A stretch of DNA of 64,000 nucleotides from Oscillospiraceae bacterium (GTDB taxonomy: Bacteria; Bacillota; Clostridia; Oscillospirales; Ruminococcaceae). The translations under genes were made by a program, and so were the position numbers. The stretch is from assembly GCA_902363145.1 (NCBI GenBank), contig CABIZB010000001.1, positions 1,024,100 through 1,088,099 of the forward strand, in the 5' to 3' direction. The notes below the pieces were generated by a model. It was not told the DNA's origin. It was given only the letters and a program-made list of their open reading frames with translations, and did no database searches. Of this stretch, positions 41,616 through 50,871 are shown piece after piece (positions within the stretch are counted from its first letter, which is position 1; every line of letters starts with the position of its first letter).

Positions 41616-42568
41616 GAACGTTTTTCATCTGTGCGCTCGCTGATGATATATCTGGGACGGTGCTTGACCTCCATATATATCTTGCCCACATACTCGCCGA
41701 TAACTCCAAGGCAGACAAGCTGTATTCCGCCGATAAAGCAGATGATACTGGTCATACTTGCCCAGCCCGCAACGGTATGACCTATAAGAGCCATAACTAC
41801 CGACCAGATAACGCCTATAAAGCTTATGATAGCAACTATAACTCCGATAGAAGCTATAAGTCTCAGCGGCTTTACACTAAGGCTTGTAATGCCGTCAATA
41901 GCAAGGTTCAGCATCTTTTTCAGGGGATAATGGGTAGTTCCCGCAATTCTCACATTGCGCTCGTAATAAACGGAAGTACTCTTGAAGCCCACCAGAGGGA
42001 TAAGACCTCTCAGGAAGAGGTTTACCTCTTGATACTTGCTCAGCTCCTTCATGACTCTGTTGGAAAGCAGGCGGTAATCCGCATGATTATAGACAGTCTC
42101 AACGCCCATGGCGGACATGAACTTGTAAAAGCCCTCGGCAGTGACACGCTTGAAGAATGTGTCAGTATCACGCTTGCTGCGCACGCCGTAAACCACATCA
42201 CAGCCGTCAAGATAAGCGTCCACCATATCGTCCATAGCGTTGATATCGTCCTGACCGTCGCAGTCGATAGAAATTGTCATATCGCACTTGTCGATAGAGT
42301 CCATAAGCCCTGCCAGCACTGCATTCTGATGTCCCCTGTTGCGGCTCTGGGAAATGCCCTTGAAATGCACATCCCGCTCAGCCAGACCGCAGATAATGTC
42401 CCATGTCTTATCCTTGCTGCCGTCATTTACGAAAAGAATGCGGCTGTCATCGCTTATCTTGCCCTTTCCGATAAGGGAAGTAAGCTTTTCAAGAAACATC
42501 TCGCAGGTAATGGGAAGCACCTCTTCCTCATTATAGCAGGGAATTATTATGTATAGTATAGGATCCAT
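41612..42568 (-). CDS. GT2 family polyprenyl-phosphate glycosyltransferase (GtrB/DPM1-like)
   Basis: A 318-residue enzyme with an N-terminal GT-A domain (YIIIPCYNEEEVLP, FVNDGSKDKTW, ISIDCDGQDDI with the DxD-like metal site) and two C-terminal helices (RLIASIGVIVAIISFIGV; IICFIGGIQLVCLGVIG). It transfers a sugar from a nucleotide donor to undecaprenyl phosphate on the cytosolic face. The partner GT-C protein is encoded 20 bp upstream and would use that lipid-linked sugar. Start ATG 42568. Confidence 0.92.
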   Translation of the reverse strand: MDPILYIIIPCYNEEEVLPITCEMFLEKLTSLIGKGKISDDSRILFVNDGSKDKTWDIICGLAERDVHFKGISQSRNRGHQNAVLAGLMDSIDKCDMTISIDCDGQDDINAMDDMVDAYLDGCDVVYGVRSKRDTDTFFKRVTAEGFYKFMSAMGVETVYNHADYRLLSNRVMKELSKYQEVNLFLRGLIPLVGFKSTSVYYERNVRIAGTTHYPLKKMLNLAIDGITSLSVKPLRLIASIGVIVAIISFIGVIWSVVMALIGHTVAGWASMTSIICFIGGIQLVCLGVIGEYVGKIYMEVKHRPRYIISERTDEKRS

Positions 42569-42588
42569 AGCATTGACCTCTTTAAATA

Positions 42589-44481
42589 TCAATTTTTCTC
42601 AGCCTTTTCCTTCTGCTCTTCTTCGATCTCAACGTCAATTATGGGCACATCAACATATTCGTCCTCGGGAACCAGTTTGAAAGTGTGCATAATAGAACCC
42701 ATAACACGCTCAGATGAATAGAACCGGAGCCTGTATCCCGGAAAGACCTTCTGCTCAAAATCGTCAATAACGTCCTGCTCAAGAATTCTGTCCTCAAAAG
42801 CACCCTCATCAAGATTAAAGGTTGCATTGCCGATAGTAACCTTGCCCTCATCGTTCTTATCATCGAAAACGTCCGCCGCCTTGAGCTGAGATGCGTCAAT
42901 GACAATATAGCAGTCCTTGGTAAGGTCCATCTTTGCCATTTCGTCAAAATTAAATCTATAGGAATAGTTGGTAGTGGGGAAAACTCTGCTGCTGTGCATA
43001 AGCTTATCGGTGAAGCAGGTGGTGACCCACTCGGAATTAAGGCAGAGAATGTACTCGCTGTTAGGCGTGCAGGTATCCTCAAGCAGACCCTCGCCCATCA
43101 TCTGGCTGGGAAAAAGGTAGCGCTTTGTGCAGAGGAGATTGTTGCTGACTATGGCAAGGCATACGGCAACGGCAGTGATCGGTCCCACAAACTTCTTTAT
43201 GGGCTTTATCCATGTTACAATGTACCACACCGCTCTGAGGATAACGAATGCTGCCCAAGGCATTACCACAAAAAGGTATCTGTCGGTGTGTAAGAGCATT
43301 ACATTGATATTAACGCTCAAAGAAACGACTATCATTTCAAAGGCAGTGCCCATAAGTGCAAAGAGGAAGAAAAAGTCAAAGTTCTTTCTTACATATTTCC
43401 ATGCGTCTCCTGCCTTGCCCATGGCTTTTTTGAACCACTCTTCCTTGCGGAAAAGGAAGCCGAGAGGGATACATACCGCTGCCAGAAGTACAACAGCAAC
43501 CACCACATATGAATACCATGATGTGGCAAAAGGAGAAATGCTGATGCCGGTTATGGCATTGAGTACGATAGAAGCGCAGCTTCTGAAGCTGTGGATAAGG
43601 GGCATTTTTGTGGCAAGTCGGCTCTCTGTATTCTCCATAAAGAAAAGGTGATGTATCGTTGCGGGGAAAACCGCAATAGAAAGTCCGATAGAGCCCAGCA
43701 TTGTAAGGGCATACGCAAACATCATCCTGAACTGCTTTTTAAAAAGGTAATAGAAGCAGTAGCAGGCAGCTATTCCGAAAGCAGCCACAAGGAAATAATG
43801 GTGAGTGAGCGCACCCAGGAATGCGAATATTCCTATTTTAATAAGATTCGATTTTACCGTGCCTTCTCCGTAATAAAGGCGACAGTGATAGTAAAGATAA
43901 AGTATGCCGAACATTGTTACCAGAGAATACATTCTTACGAACACATTCAGGTTGATAAATCCGCAGCTGAATCCCCACATCACGCACAGGAGCAGCCCGA
44001 ATACCTTTGACTTTGATGCTGTTTTTCCAAGCTTATAAAGGAACACCTGACCAACAGCCATGGCTGCAATATTTATCACATATCCGAACCATTTGGAAAA
44101 TGTATCGGGGAAGAACGACGAAATGGTATGTAGCAATGTAAAATAAAGGGGCGGGTGCATATCTATGGACTGGTTATACCACACGGAATCGTATCTGAAC
44201 TGCTCGCCCTTCTGGACGGTCAGATAATGCAGAAAGTCAGAGCCGTCCACCCACTTGTGGCACTTGGAAACGTCCTGAGAAAGGGTATCGCCGTATATAA
44301 AAGGCTCATAAAAGGAATTGGCAAGGCCATAGCTCCAGACCTCATCGCTGTGATAGCCTTCCTTTTCAAATATAAAATAGTAGGAAACCACCATTATCTG
44401 CAAGACTACTATAACGGCAAGTATAATATTGCATACCTTTGAATTTTCCGATATACTTTTCAGACGCTCTTTGAAACTCAT
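42589..44481 (-). CDS. GT-C (GT39/PMT-like) membrane glycosyltransferase
   Basis: A 630-residue membrane protein with about 11-12 helices. The first extracytoplasmic loop carries the acidic motif YHSDEVWSYG expected of lipid-phosphate-sugar-dependent GT-C enzymes (the catalytic Asp), and DMHPPLYFTLLH follows. The C-terminus is soluble and acidic. It probably adds a sugar to a cell-surface polymer outside the membrane. It is cotranscribed with the GtrB-like gene. AAGGAG before ATG 44481. Confidence 0.85.
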   Translation of the reverse strand: MSFKERLKSISENSKVCNIILAVIVVLQIMVVSYYFIFEKEGYHSDEVWSYGLANSFYEPFIYGDTLSQDVSKCHKWVDGSDFLHYLTVQKGEQFRYDSVWYNQSIDMHPPLYFTLLHTISSFFPDTFSKWFGYVINIAAMAVGQVFLYKLGKTASKSKVFGLLLCVMWGFSCGFINLNVFVRMYSLVTMFGILYLYYHCRLYYGEGTVKSNLIKIGIFAFLGALTHHYFLVAAFGIAACYCFYYLFKKQFRMMFAYALTMLGSIGLSIAVFPATIHHLFFMENTESRLATKMPLIHSFRSCASIVLNAITGISISPFATSWYSYVVVAVVLLAAVCIPLGFLFRKEEWFKKAMGKAGDAWKYVRKNFDFFFLFALMGTAFEMIVVSLSVNINVMLLHTDRYLFVVMPWAAFVILRAVWYIVTWIKPIKKFVGPITAVAVCLAIVSNNLLCTKRYLFPSQMMGEGLLEDTCTPNSEYILCLNSEWVTTCFTDKLMHSSRVFPTTNYSYRFNFDEMAKMDLTKDCYIVIDASQLKAADVFDDKNDEGKVTIGNATFNLDEGAFEDRILEQDVIDDFEQKVFPGYRLRFYSSERVMGSIMHTFKLVPEDEYVDVPIIDVEIEEEQKEKAEKN

Positions 44482-44571
44482 AAGACTGCTCCTTATAATT
44501 TGCTTTATGTCGGATATCATTTTGATAAATTTCTGTAAATGCAAATTTTACAAATGACATCTTTATGATAA

Positions 44572-44600
44572 ATTATATACTTTTTTACCCTGCTTGTCAA
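44572..44600 (-). promoter_or_regulatory. Promoter of the glycosyltransferase operon
   Basis: TTGACA (44600-44595), 17 nt and TATAAT (44577-44572), divergent from the promoter at 44620. Confidence 0.85.
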
Positions 44601-44619
44601 TGATTTTATTCCAAATCCA

Positions 44620-44648
44620 TTGACTTTAGTGTAAAAATACGTTATAAT
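44620..44648 (+). promoter_or_regulatory. Promoter of the unknown membrane protein gene
   Basis: TTGACT (44620-44625), 17 nt and TATAAT (44643-44648), giving a ~115-nt leader. Confidence 0.8.
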
Positions 44649-44767
44649 AATTAAATAATATTTTATGTATGTTTGGATAAATATGCTGTGCATCAAGGTA
44701 ACAGCCTGTTTTTTCAGACAATTCTTTTTTCTATGCGCATTTATTCTACAAGGAAAGGACGTTTTTA

Positions 44768-46030
44768 ATGCCTGAAAATACTACAAACGGCGAAAGCGAA
44801 AAGCAAAGCTTTTCACCGCTGACAAGTACATTTTACAGCAGATACACATGGCTTTCGGTGGTGTCTGTGATACCCGCAGCTGTGGCTGTTTTTATGGGTT
44901 CCGAAGATCTCGGATATATGATAGATGTGACCGCTGCGGCGCTCATCGTGATATTTTTCGGGATCACCAAGTATTCATTGCTGAAAAAAAGAGAAATTTC
45001 GCTGGATATGATGATAAAGAACGAAAAAGCTCTTGATTCACGTCTAATGGGCAGCCTTGGCGACATCGGCGGAATAGGAAGCACGGTGGCTGCTGTGGCA
45101 GGCATCGCATACGCTTTCATAAATCTGTATGTCAGGGACGGAGGCGTATTCTCCTCAGGTGATTTCTACATACCGCTGCTGAACATTTCGTCAAAGGCGA
45201 TATCCATCGGCACGCTTCTTGCCTGCATAACATCAAAGGAAAGCATATCCGCTTCGCTTTACATAATAGCGGGACGCACCTTCAAGGCAAGCGGCAAGGA
45301 GCTTATCAAAAAAGCCTGTCGTGTGACCCACAGCACGGAGGCTATGAAATACCTGAGAAATATGGCAGTCATCAGGCTCACAACCTCATTATCCGTGGGA
45401 ACAATATCGGTCATATGTATTGTCAGCGGCACAGGTTCGCCTTACAGCTGCATTCAGCTGGCGGTGATATATGTGCTGACGGCGGTTCTCTCCGATATGA
45501 CAGCCTGCCCCAGCGGCAAGAGCTTCACCGAAGAAAAGCTTTCCCTCTGGGACAAAAAGCACAAGTCAATGTGCGCCATAAACAGCATAATGTTCGTGAT
45601 AATAGGATTCTTCTTTATTTTCAGCTTCCCTATCCAGAGCGTTTACAGCAATTATTCCACTGTTAATCAGTACGATTATTATGAAGAAGTTGATACCACA
45701 ATACAGGCATTTTCGGTGCCTGATACGGCGACCGAATCGGCTCCCCTGCTTACGGGACTTTTCCTTATCACAGTATTTATGATGGCTATAGTTTCGGCAT
45801 CGTCTCTGACCGACAAGGACGACCTGGTGGGCGGATTTATTCCGTTTGCACATTACAAAACAGGTCTGATAGCCCTTGCAGCGGGCATAATCGTAACAGT
45901 GATATGCAGCATCATTTATCCTCATATGGCGCTTGACCCCTTACAGTGGCTTGTGGCGCTGAGCATTGCCTGCCTTATAATTATCATCAACATTATAAGC
46001 TTTGTGATCCTGAACAGAAGATCAAACTGA
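44768..46030 (+). CDS. Multi-pass membrane protein of unknown function
   Basis: A 420-residue protein with about ten membrane helices and no domain I recognise. A cytosolic loop between helices 2 and 3 (KKREISLDMMIKNEKALDSRLMGSLGD) and another in the middle (SGKSFTEEKLSLWDKKHKS) are charged. The pattern of helices loosely resembles the membrane part of P-type ATPases, but no phosphorylation or ATP-binding domain exists, so that is only a thought. Own promoter and terminator; AAAGGA ribosome-binding site. Confidence 0.7.
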   Translation: MPENTTNGESEKQSFSPLTSTFYSRYTWLSVVSVIPAAVAVFMGSEDLGYMIDVTAAALIVIFFGITKYSLLKKREISLDMMIKNEKALDSRLMGSLGDIGGIGSTVAAVAGIAYAFINLYVRDGGVFSSGDFYIPLLNISSKAISIGTLLACITSKESISASLYIIAGRTFKASGKELIKKACRVTHSTEAMKYLRNMAVIRLTTSLSVGTISVICIVSGTGSPYSCIQLAVIYVLTAVLSDMTACPSGKSFTEEKLSLWDKKHKSMCAINSIMFVIIGFFFIFSFPIQSVYSNYSTVNQYDYYEEVDTTIQAFSVPDTATESAPLLTGLFLITVFMMAIVSASSLTDKDDLVGGFIPFAHYKTGLIALAAGIIVTVICSIIYPHMALDPLQWLVALSIACLIIIINIISFVILNRRSN

Positions 46031-46033
46031 TAT

Positions 46034-46071
46034 AAAAAGCTTTACAGATCTCAAACCTGTAAAGCTTTTTT
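46034..46071. terminator. Bidirectional terminator
   Basis: AAAAAGCTTTACAG / CTGTAAAGCTTTTTT between converging genes. Confidence 0.94.
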
Positions 46072-46072
46072 G

Positions 46073-46624
46073 TTATACAATTTTAAGCCGAATATCCGTA
46101 TTCTCCGAACAGCAGACAGATATCACATATCCGTCAAGGAAAAATCGCCTGAAATAAAGGGCTGTGTCGGAAATGATATTATCCCCGTTGAGTGAAAAGT
46201 GCGCCTCACCCATTGCTGCAAGTCCCCTGCCGTCTGCCTTGGAGTAGGCTTCTTTCAGCGTCCAGAGGGTGGTGAAAATAATATCTCTGTCGCTCTCGGG
46301 AGCAGAGGATATAAGCTTCTCCTCCGCCTGAGAAAACACTCTTTTTACAGATCCTGCACTTACCTTTCGCAGCGCTTCGGCATCAACGCCGCAGACCTTA
46401 TCCGATACCAAACACACTGCCAGACCGCTGCAATGGGCGATACTGAAGAATATACGAGGATACTCGGGCAGATATGGCTTTCCAAGCTTGCCATACGAAA
46501 TATCGCTCTCGGTTATCATAATGCCGTATTCACTGCGCACTGCATTTATCAGCAGGCTGATCCCCTCGCTGTGCTGTACAGCTCTGCGGTCGTGACTGTC
46601 ATCTATTCTCTTACAATAAAGCAC
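46073..46624 (-). CDS. 4'-phosphopantetheinyl transferase, Sfp type
   Basis: A 183-residue enzyme that moves phosphopantetheine from CoA to carrier proteins. Motifs: GKPYLPEYPRIFFSIAHC (substrate loop), CGVDAE (Mg-binding Asp/Glu), and WTLKEAYSKADGRGL (KExxxK). GTG start at 46624 with GGAGG. No carrier protein or synthase gene is adjacent. Sfp-type enzymes often serve polyketide or peptide synthases, but smaller clostridial ones may serve fatty-acid ACP. Confidence 0.9.
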   Translation of the reverse strand: MLYCKRIDDSHDRRAVQHSEGISLLINAVRSEYGIMITESDISYGKLGKPYLPEYPRIFFSIAHCSGLAVCLVSDKVCGVDAEALRKVSAGSVKRVFSQAEEKLISSAPESDRDIIFTTLWTLKEAYSKADGRGLAAMGEAHFSLNGDNIISDTALYFRRFFLDGYVISVCCSENTDIRLKIV

Positions 46625-46644
46625 AGCACCCTCCTACATAAGAA

Positions 46645-46677
46645 AAAAAGCGGGCACATATCGTACCCGCTTTTTAC
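46645..46677 (-). terminator. Terminator after the SCP2 gene
   Basis: AAAAGCGGG / CCCGCTTTTT around an 11-nt loop; A and T runs on both sides. Confidence 0.8.
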
Positions 46678-46686
46678 TTTATCCAA

Positions 46687-47076
46687 TCAAAAAACAGCCT
46701 TTGCAAGGATAATTGCCTTACCCGCATTACCCTGCATCTTGATGTCACCGTTTGCGATAGCGGTCTCAATAGCCTTCTTGCCGGCAATAACGCCTGCGAA
46801 AACATCAGCATCAGCATCGATCTCGATATCAGCGCCACGGTAATCGAAAGGCTCAACGACTGCAATGCCGTTTGCAATAAGAATATAAAGGATGCCGTCA
46901 ACAGAACCGAAAAGCTTTACCTGAGCTGCTACTCTGGCATCTACAGGAGCCTTTGCCTTGGCAACCTTTGCCTTGAACTTATCAACGATCTCCTCGTATG
47001 TAAGAACCTCTGCTGCAGCAGGAGCAGCTGTCTCAGCAACAGTCTCAACAGCAGCCTTCTTAGTTGTCCTTGCCAT
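46687..47076 (-). CDS. SCP2-like sterol/lipid-binding domain protein
   Basis: A 129-residue protein. The first 30 residues are rich in Ala, Thr, Lys and Glu; the rest fits the SCP2 fold (VDARVAAQVKLFGSVDGILYILIANG; ADVFAGVIAGKKAIETAIANGDIKMQGN in part). SCP2 domains bind hydrophobic ligands; the bacterial role is unclear. The ATG at 47076 has the best GGAGG spacing; two further in-frame starts lie upstream. Single gene with consensus promoter and terminator. Confidence 0.78.
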   Translation of the reverse strand: MARTTKKAAVETVAETAAPAAAEVLTYEEIVDKFKAKVAKAKAPVDARVAAQVKLFGSVDGILYILIANGIAVVEPFDYRGADIEIDADADVFAGVIAGKKAIETAIANGDIKMQGNAGKAIILAKAVF

Positions 47077-47144
47077 CATTATTCCTCCTAAAAACTTCTT
47101 ATGATATTGATTCCCACAGTAGTTCATAATTATTTTATAGATTT

Positions 47145-47173
47145 ATTATAGTATTATTGTACAGATTTGTCAA
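47145..47173 (-). promoter_or_regulatory. Promoter of the SCP2 gene
   Basis: TTGACA (47173-47168), 17 nt and TATAAT (47150-47145), a perfect match. Confidence 0.88.
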
Positions 47174-47249
47174 TAGCCCTGCAAGACTTTCAGCATTTCA
47201 AACAAATACGCCAATTTAGCGATATATTTTTGTTAAGTTTTACACAATA

Positions 47250-47281
47250 AAAAAGAGCAGCCAAAGCTGACTGCTCTTTAT
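47250..47281 (-). terminator. Terminator of the sugar ABC transporter operon
   Basis: AAAGAGCAG / CTGCTCTTT around CAGCTTTGG, then TTTT on the minus strand. Confidence 0.85.
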
Positions 47282-47301
47282 AAAATCATATACTGTGTGA
47301 A

Positions 47302-48192
47302 TTATTCCTTAACGCCGCCCAGTGCAACACCTTCAACGATAAATCTGGAAAAGATGAAGTAAACTACTACAACGGGGATAATGGAAAGCATGATAGCTGC
47401 GTACTTAGCACCGTAGTCAGCAAGCTTATCGTTGGAAATGATGGTGTTTACCATCATAGGAAGAGTGAGCTGCTCCTGCTCTCTTGAAATAAGGATCATA
47501 GAGGGCATATAGTAGTTGTTCCAGTTAGCAACGAAAGCGAAGATTGCCTGAACTGCGATAGCGGGCTTCATCATGGGGATACCGATGGTGAAGAAGGTTC
47601 TGTACTCATTGCATCCGTCGATTCTTGCAGCCTCAACGATCTCCAGCGGGAAGTTGGACTTCATTGACTGTCTCATGAAGAATACAACTGCCGGAGCAGC
47701 GATAGCGGGAATGATCAGAGGAAGGTAGCTGTCGGTAAGTCCGAGCTTGGACATGAACTGATAGAAACCAACTGATGTAACCTGTACGGGGATCATCATT
47801 ACCGCAAGGATAATGGTGTAAGCTACGTTCTTGAGCTTGAAATCATAAACCACAAGACCGTAAGCTGTCATGCAGGAGAAAAGAACTGTAAGGAATGTTG
47901 TGGAGAATGCGATGATACCACTGTTCTTATAACCGATAAGGGCATTGTACTGTACCTTATTGGAGCTTGCCCATTCGTTCAGGGTACCGATGTTCTCAAA
48001 AAGCTTGAGATGAGGGATAAGTGAAACGCCGCTTCCTGTGATATCAACGGAAGCTCTTGTTGCGTTTACGATAAGGACATATATAGGGAGCAAGCTGATG
48101 ATTGCAAGAAGGATCATTACAGCTGTTACAAGACCTGTTCTGATCTTTATGGCCTTGGTATTGCTCTTGGTTCCTGCCATAGTTGTACTCAT
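47302..48192 (-). CDS. Sugar ABC transporter permease, MalG type (CUT1)
   Basis: A 296-residue permease with six membrane helices. The EAA loop that docks the ATPase reads EAARIDGCNEYRTFFTIGIPMMKPA. It is the last gene of the binding protein-MalF-MalG operon, four bases after the MalF-type gene. No ATPase gene is present; CUT1 systems in Firmicutes usually share one MsmK-type ATPase encoded elsewhere. Confidence 0.95.
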   Translation of the reverse strand: MSTTMAGTKSNTKAIKIRTGLVTAVMILLAIISLLPIYVLIVNATRASVDITGSGVSLIPHLKLFENIGTLNEWASSNKVQYNALIGYKNSGIIAFSTTFLTVLFSCMTAYGLVVYDFKLKNVAYTIILAVMMIPVQVTSVGFYQFMSKLGLTDSYLPLIIPAIAAPAVVFFMRQSMKSNFPLEIVEAARIDGCNEYRTFFTIGIPMMKPAIAVQAIFAFVANWNNYYMPSMILISREQEQLTLPMMVNTIISNDKLADYGAKYAAIMLSIIPVVVVYFIFSRFIVEGVALGGVKE

Positions 48193-48195
48193 GGA

Positions 48196-49230
48196 TTACA
48201 GACCTCCCAACTTAGACTTTAATGCCTTGGAGCCCTTGCGCTCCTTTACCTTATTGTCCTTGTCTCTGTTAACAGCAAAGCAGATAGAGCCAAGAAGTGC
48301 AGTTACGATGAACAACAGTACCGAAGCCGCTGCCGAATAACCGTAGTTTGGCTTGAGGCTGTGGAAGTGGTTGTAGATGAATACTGCGATAGTCTCTGTA
48401 TAGGGGTTCTGGGAAGTACCCATATTGTACAGATAAGGCATATCGAACATCTGAAGTCCGCCGATCATGGATGTAACCATTGTATAGAGCATGATAGGCT
48501 TAAGAAGAGGGATAGTGATGAGGAAGAACTGCTGGGAAGCAGAAGCTCCGTCAATGTTTGCTGCCTCAAAGAGTGAAGGATTGATGCCCATGATACCGGA
48601 CATAAGCATGATGGTGGTATTACCGAACCACATCCATGTCTGAATAATCATGATCATTACACGGGACTGGGTCTTTCCTGTTACGAAAGGATAAGGTGCG
48701 CCGTCAACACCCCAGTTCATAAGCATCTTATTGATAGCACCGAACTGTGAATCGGAGAAAAGCATTACGAAGAGAGCCGCTACTGATGCCGCAGTTATAA
48801 TATTCGGCATATACATAACGATCTTGTAAAATCCCTTACCTTTTATTTTCAAGTAAGCATCTGTGAACCAGGCTGCAAGCAGAAGTGAGATAATGATCTG
48901 CGGAATGAAGTTACCGAACCAGAGGATAAGAGTGTTCTTCATAACTCTGAAGAAGTCATTTCTTACAGCCTTAGCCTGTCTTGTTTCGGCATAATAAACG
49001 TTTCCGTTATCATCAGTCTTCTGACCCTGACCGGTCAGGATAGCTCTGAAGTTGTCAGTTCCTACCGACTCGGTTATAACTGAACCGTTGCTCTGTGTGC
49101 TAAGATAAAATGTATTGAACAGTGGATATATCTGAAAAAACGCATAAATTATAAAGAATGGAAGGATGAACAAGTAACCATACTTAGCATAACTTATAGA
49201 GCGACTTTTCATGTTTGAGCCTGATACCAT
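48196..49230 (-). CDS. Sugar ABC transporter permease, MalF type (CUT1)
   Basis: A 344-residue permease with six main helices and an EAA loop (EAANIDGASASQQFFLITIPLLKPI). The extracytoplasmic loop after helix 1 is enlarged (about 40-95), which suits contact with a specific binding protein. Start ATG 49230 after GGGGAG. Followed by the MalG-type subunit. Confidence 0.94.
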   Translation of the reverse strand: MVSGSNMKSRSISYAKYGYLFILPFFIIYAFFQIYPLFNTFYLSTQSNGSVITESVGTDNFRAILTGQGQKTDDNGNVYYAETRQAKAVRNDFFRVMKNTLILWFGNFIPQIIISLLLAAWFTDAYLKIKGKGFYKIVMYMPNIITAASVAALFVMLFSDSQFGAINKMLMNWGVDGAPYPFVTGKTQSRVMIMIIQTWMWFGNTTIMLMSGIMGINPSLFEAANIDGASASQQFFLITIPLLKPIMLYTMVTSMIGGLQMFDMPYLYNMGTSQNPYTETIAVFIYNHFHSLKPNYGYSAAASVLLFIVTALLGSICFAVNRDKDNKVKERKGSKALKSKLGGL

Positions 49231-49349
49231 AAAAATTCTCCCCTCAAAATAAAAAATAAAGTGCTTTTTTTACATTTATGGGGCAGACAAATCTGCCTGC
49301 CCCATTGATGTAAAAAGTTATTTAAGCAGTTGTACAGTTTGCTTTTCGA

Positions 49350-50810
49350 TTATTCAAAATCAGAGTAATCGAGTTCAGGGAGAGAACCTGCAACCTTGTC
49401 AACGAAGCCGTCGATAGTAGCATCAACAGAATCGTAAGCACCCTGGCAGTACTGAGTTACAGCGTCGTTGAATGCCTGCTTGATAGTGGAGTCGTATTCA
49501 GTGATACCACCGGCCATATCGATCTGAGCAGCAACGTCGTTGAGAACTTCGAACTGGTTCTGACCGCCGAGAACACCTTCACCTGCGTAAGTACCGTCAG
49601 CAAGGATACCCTCCATTGCCTTCTTGTTGGATACGAACTCACCCTTGGACTCTGCATATGCACGAGCAGTATCAGCGTCAGAAGTGAAGAAAGAGATGAA
49701 TTCCTTAGCAAGCTCGGGGTTGTTGCATCTTGTAGCAACAGTTGCCCAAGTACCGCCCCAGTAGAAAGGCTGAGGTCCAACTACTACCTTCCACTTACCG
49801 TATGTAGCTCCGCCTTCGCCGCCGGCAGCCTGAGTAAGGATGGAGTTACCGAAGCCCCATGTGGATACGAAGTAACCCATTGTGGAATCGGTCTGACCAG
49901 CTGCATACCAGTCTGTGCTCCACTGAGCAAGATCCTTAACAACGTAGCCGTTGTCGTACATGGACTTAGCGAGGTCGATGAACTTCTTGCACTCGTCATC
50001 GAGCTGAAGCTTGTTATCAACTACCCAAGGAGTCTTTCTTGCAGCGGAGAATACCTGCCATACAGCACCCATTGTGGAGGTGAGAGCTGTTCCGCCGTTG
50101 GAAGCGTCCTTAACCTTAGCAGCAGTATCAACGAACTTATCCCAGTCAGAAACGAGAGCCTGGAAATCGTCAGGAGTTGTAACGTTCAGGTACTTCTCAG
50201 CGAGGTCTTCTCTGTAGCAGAATCCGCCTGCAGCAGCCTGCCAGGAAAGACCCTTCTGAACGCCGCTTGTGGACTTACCGATCTCAAGAGTATAATCGTA
50301 GAGGTCAGCGTAGTCAGCATCGGTGAATCCGATATCGGAAAGGGGCTTGGTAGCGTCGTCATCATTGATGTACTTGAGAGCCCAGTCAGCTTCAACGAAC
50401 ATGATATCAGCATCGTTGGATGCGTCTGCAAGGTAAGCATCGTAGTTCTCAGCAGCCTCGCCGCCGCCGCAACCAAAGCTCTTTACATTGAACTCGTCCT
50501 TGGAGTGACCTGTCTTCTCGCAGAAGAGAGCGAGCATGGGGTCGATATCATCGGTGTTCCAGCAGAGAACTGTGAGCTTGTCGCCGTCAGCAGCTGTATC
50601 AGCAGCAGCGGTGTCATCAGCAGCTGCAGTATCATCAGCAGCAGCATCGTCAGCAGCTGCAGTATCGTCAGCAGCAGCATCTGCAGCAGCAGTGGTAGTA
50701 TCAGCTGCGGAATCGGTAGCAGGTGTTGTGTCGTTGCCGCAAGCAGCGAACATGGAACCAGCCATTACAACAGATGAAATCATTGCAAGAGTCTTCTTTA
50801 AATTCTTCAT
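49350..50810 (-). CDS. Sugar-binding lipoprotein of an ABC transporter
   Basis: A 486-residue family 1 extracellular solute-binding protein. The lipobox SMFAAC places the lipid-modified cysteine at residue 24. A low-complexity tether of Asp, Thr and Ala repeats (DDTAAADDAAADDTAAA style, about 30-78) separates the anchor from the binding domain (LTVLCWNTDDIDPML onward). Substrate unknown; Trp-rich pockets (GLSWQAAAGGF, YWGGTWATV) suit an oligosaccharide. GGAGG before the ATG. First gene of the transport operon, behind a LacI-type regulator. Confidence 0.93.
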   Translation of the reverse strand: MKNLKKTLAMISSVVMAGSMFAACGNDTTPATDSAADTTTAAADAAADDTAAADDAAADDTAAADDTAAADTAADGDKLTVLCWNTDDIDPMLALFCEKTGHSKDEFNVKSFGCGGGEAAENYDAYLADASNDADIMFVEADWALKYINDDDATKPLSDIGFTDADYADLYDYTLEIGKSTSGVQKGLSWQAAAGGFCYREDLAEKYLNVTTPDDFQALVSDWDKFVDTAAKVKDASNGGTALTSTMGAVWQVFSAARKTPWVVDNKLQLDDECKKFIDLAKSMYDNGYVVKDLAQWSTDWYAAGQTDSTMGYFVSTWGFGNSILTQAAGGEGGATYGKWKVVVGPQPFYWGGTWATVATRCNNPELAKEFISFFTSDADTARAYAESKGEFVSNKKAMEGILADGTYAGEGVLGGQNQFEVLNDVAAQIDMAGGITEYDSTIKQAFNDAVTQYCQGAYDSVDATIDGFVDKVAGSLPELDYSDFE

Positions 50811-50833
50811 TTGGTTTTTCCTCCTTAATGATA

Positions 50834-50862
50834 TATTATATTTTAAAATTTAAAATATAATA
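50834..50862. promoter_or_regulatory. 29-bp AT-rich palindrome before the sugar-binding protein gene
   Basis: TATTATATTTTAAA and its exact inverted copy with a one-base centre, directly before the ribosome-binding site in the 61-bp gap after lacI. It contains TATAAT-like boxes. It could be an operator, a start-site hairpin or a differential-expression element within the operon. Confidence 0.55.
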
Positions 50863-50871
50863 GCGTGGTTT

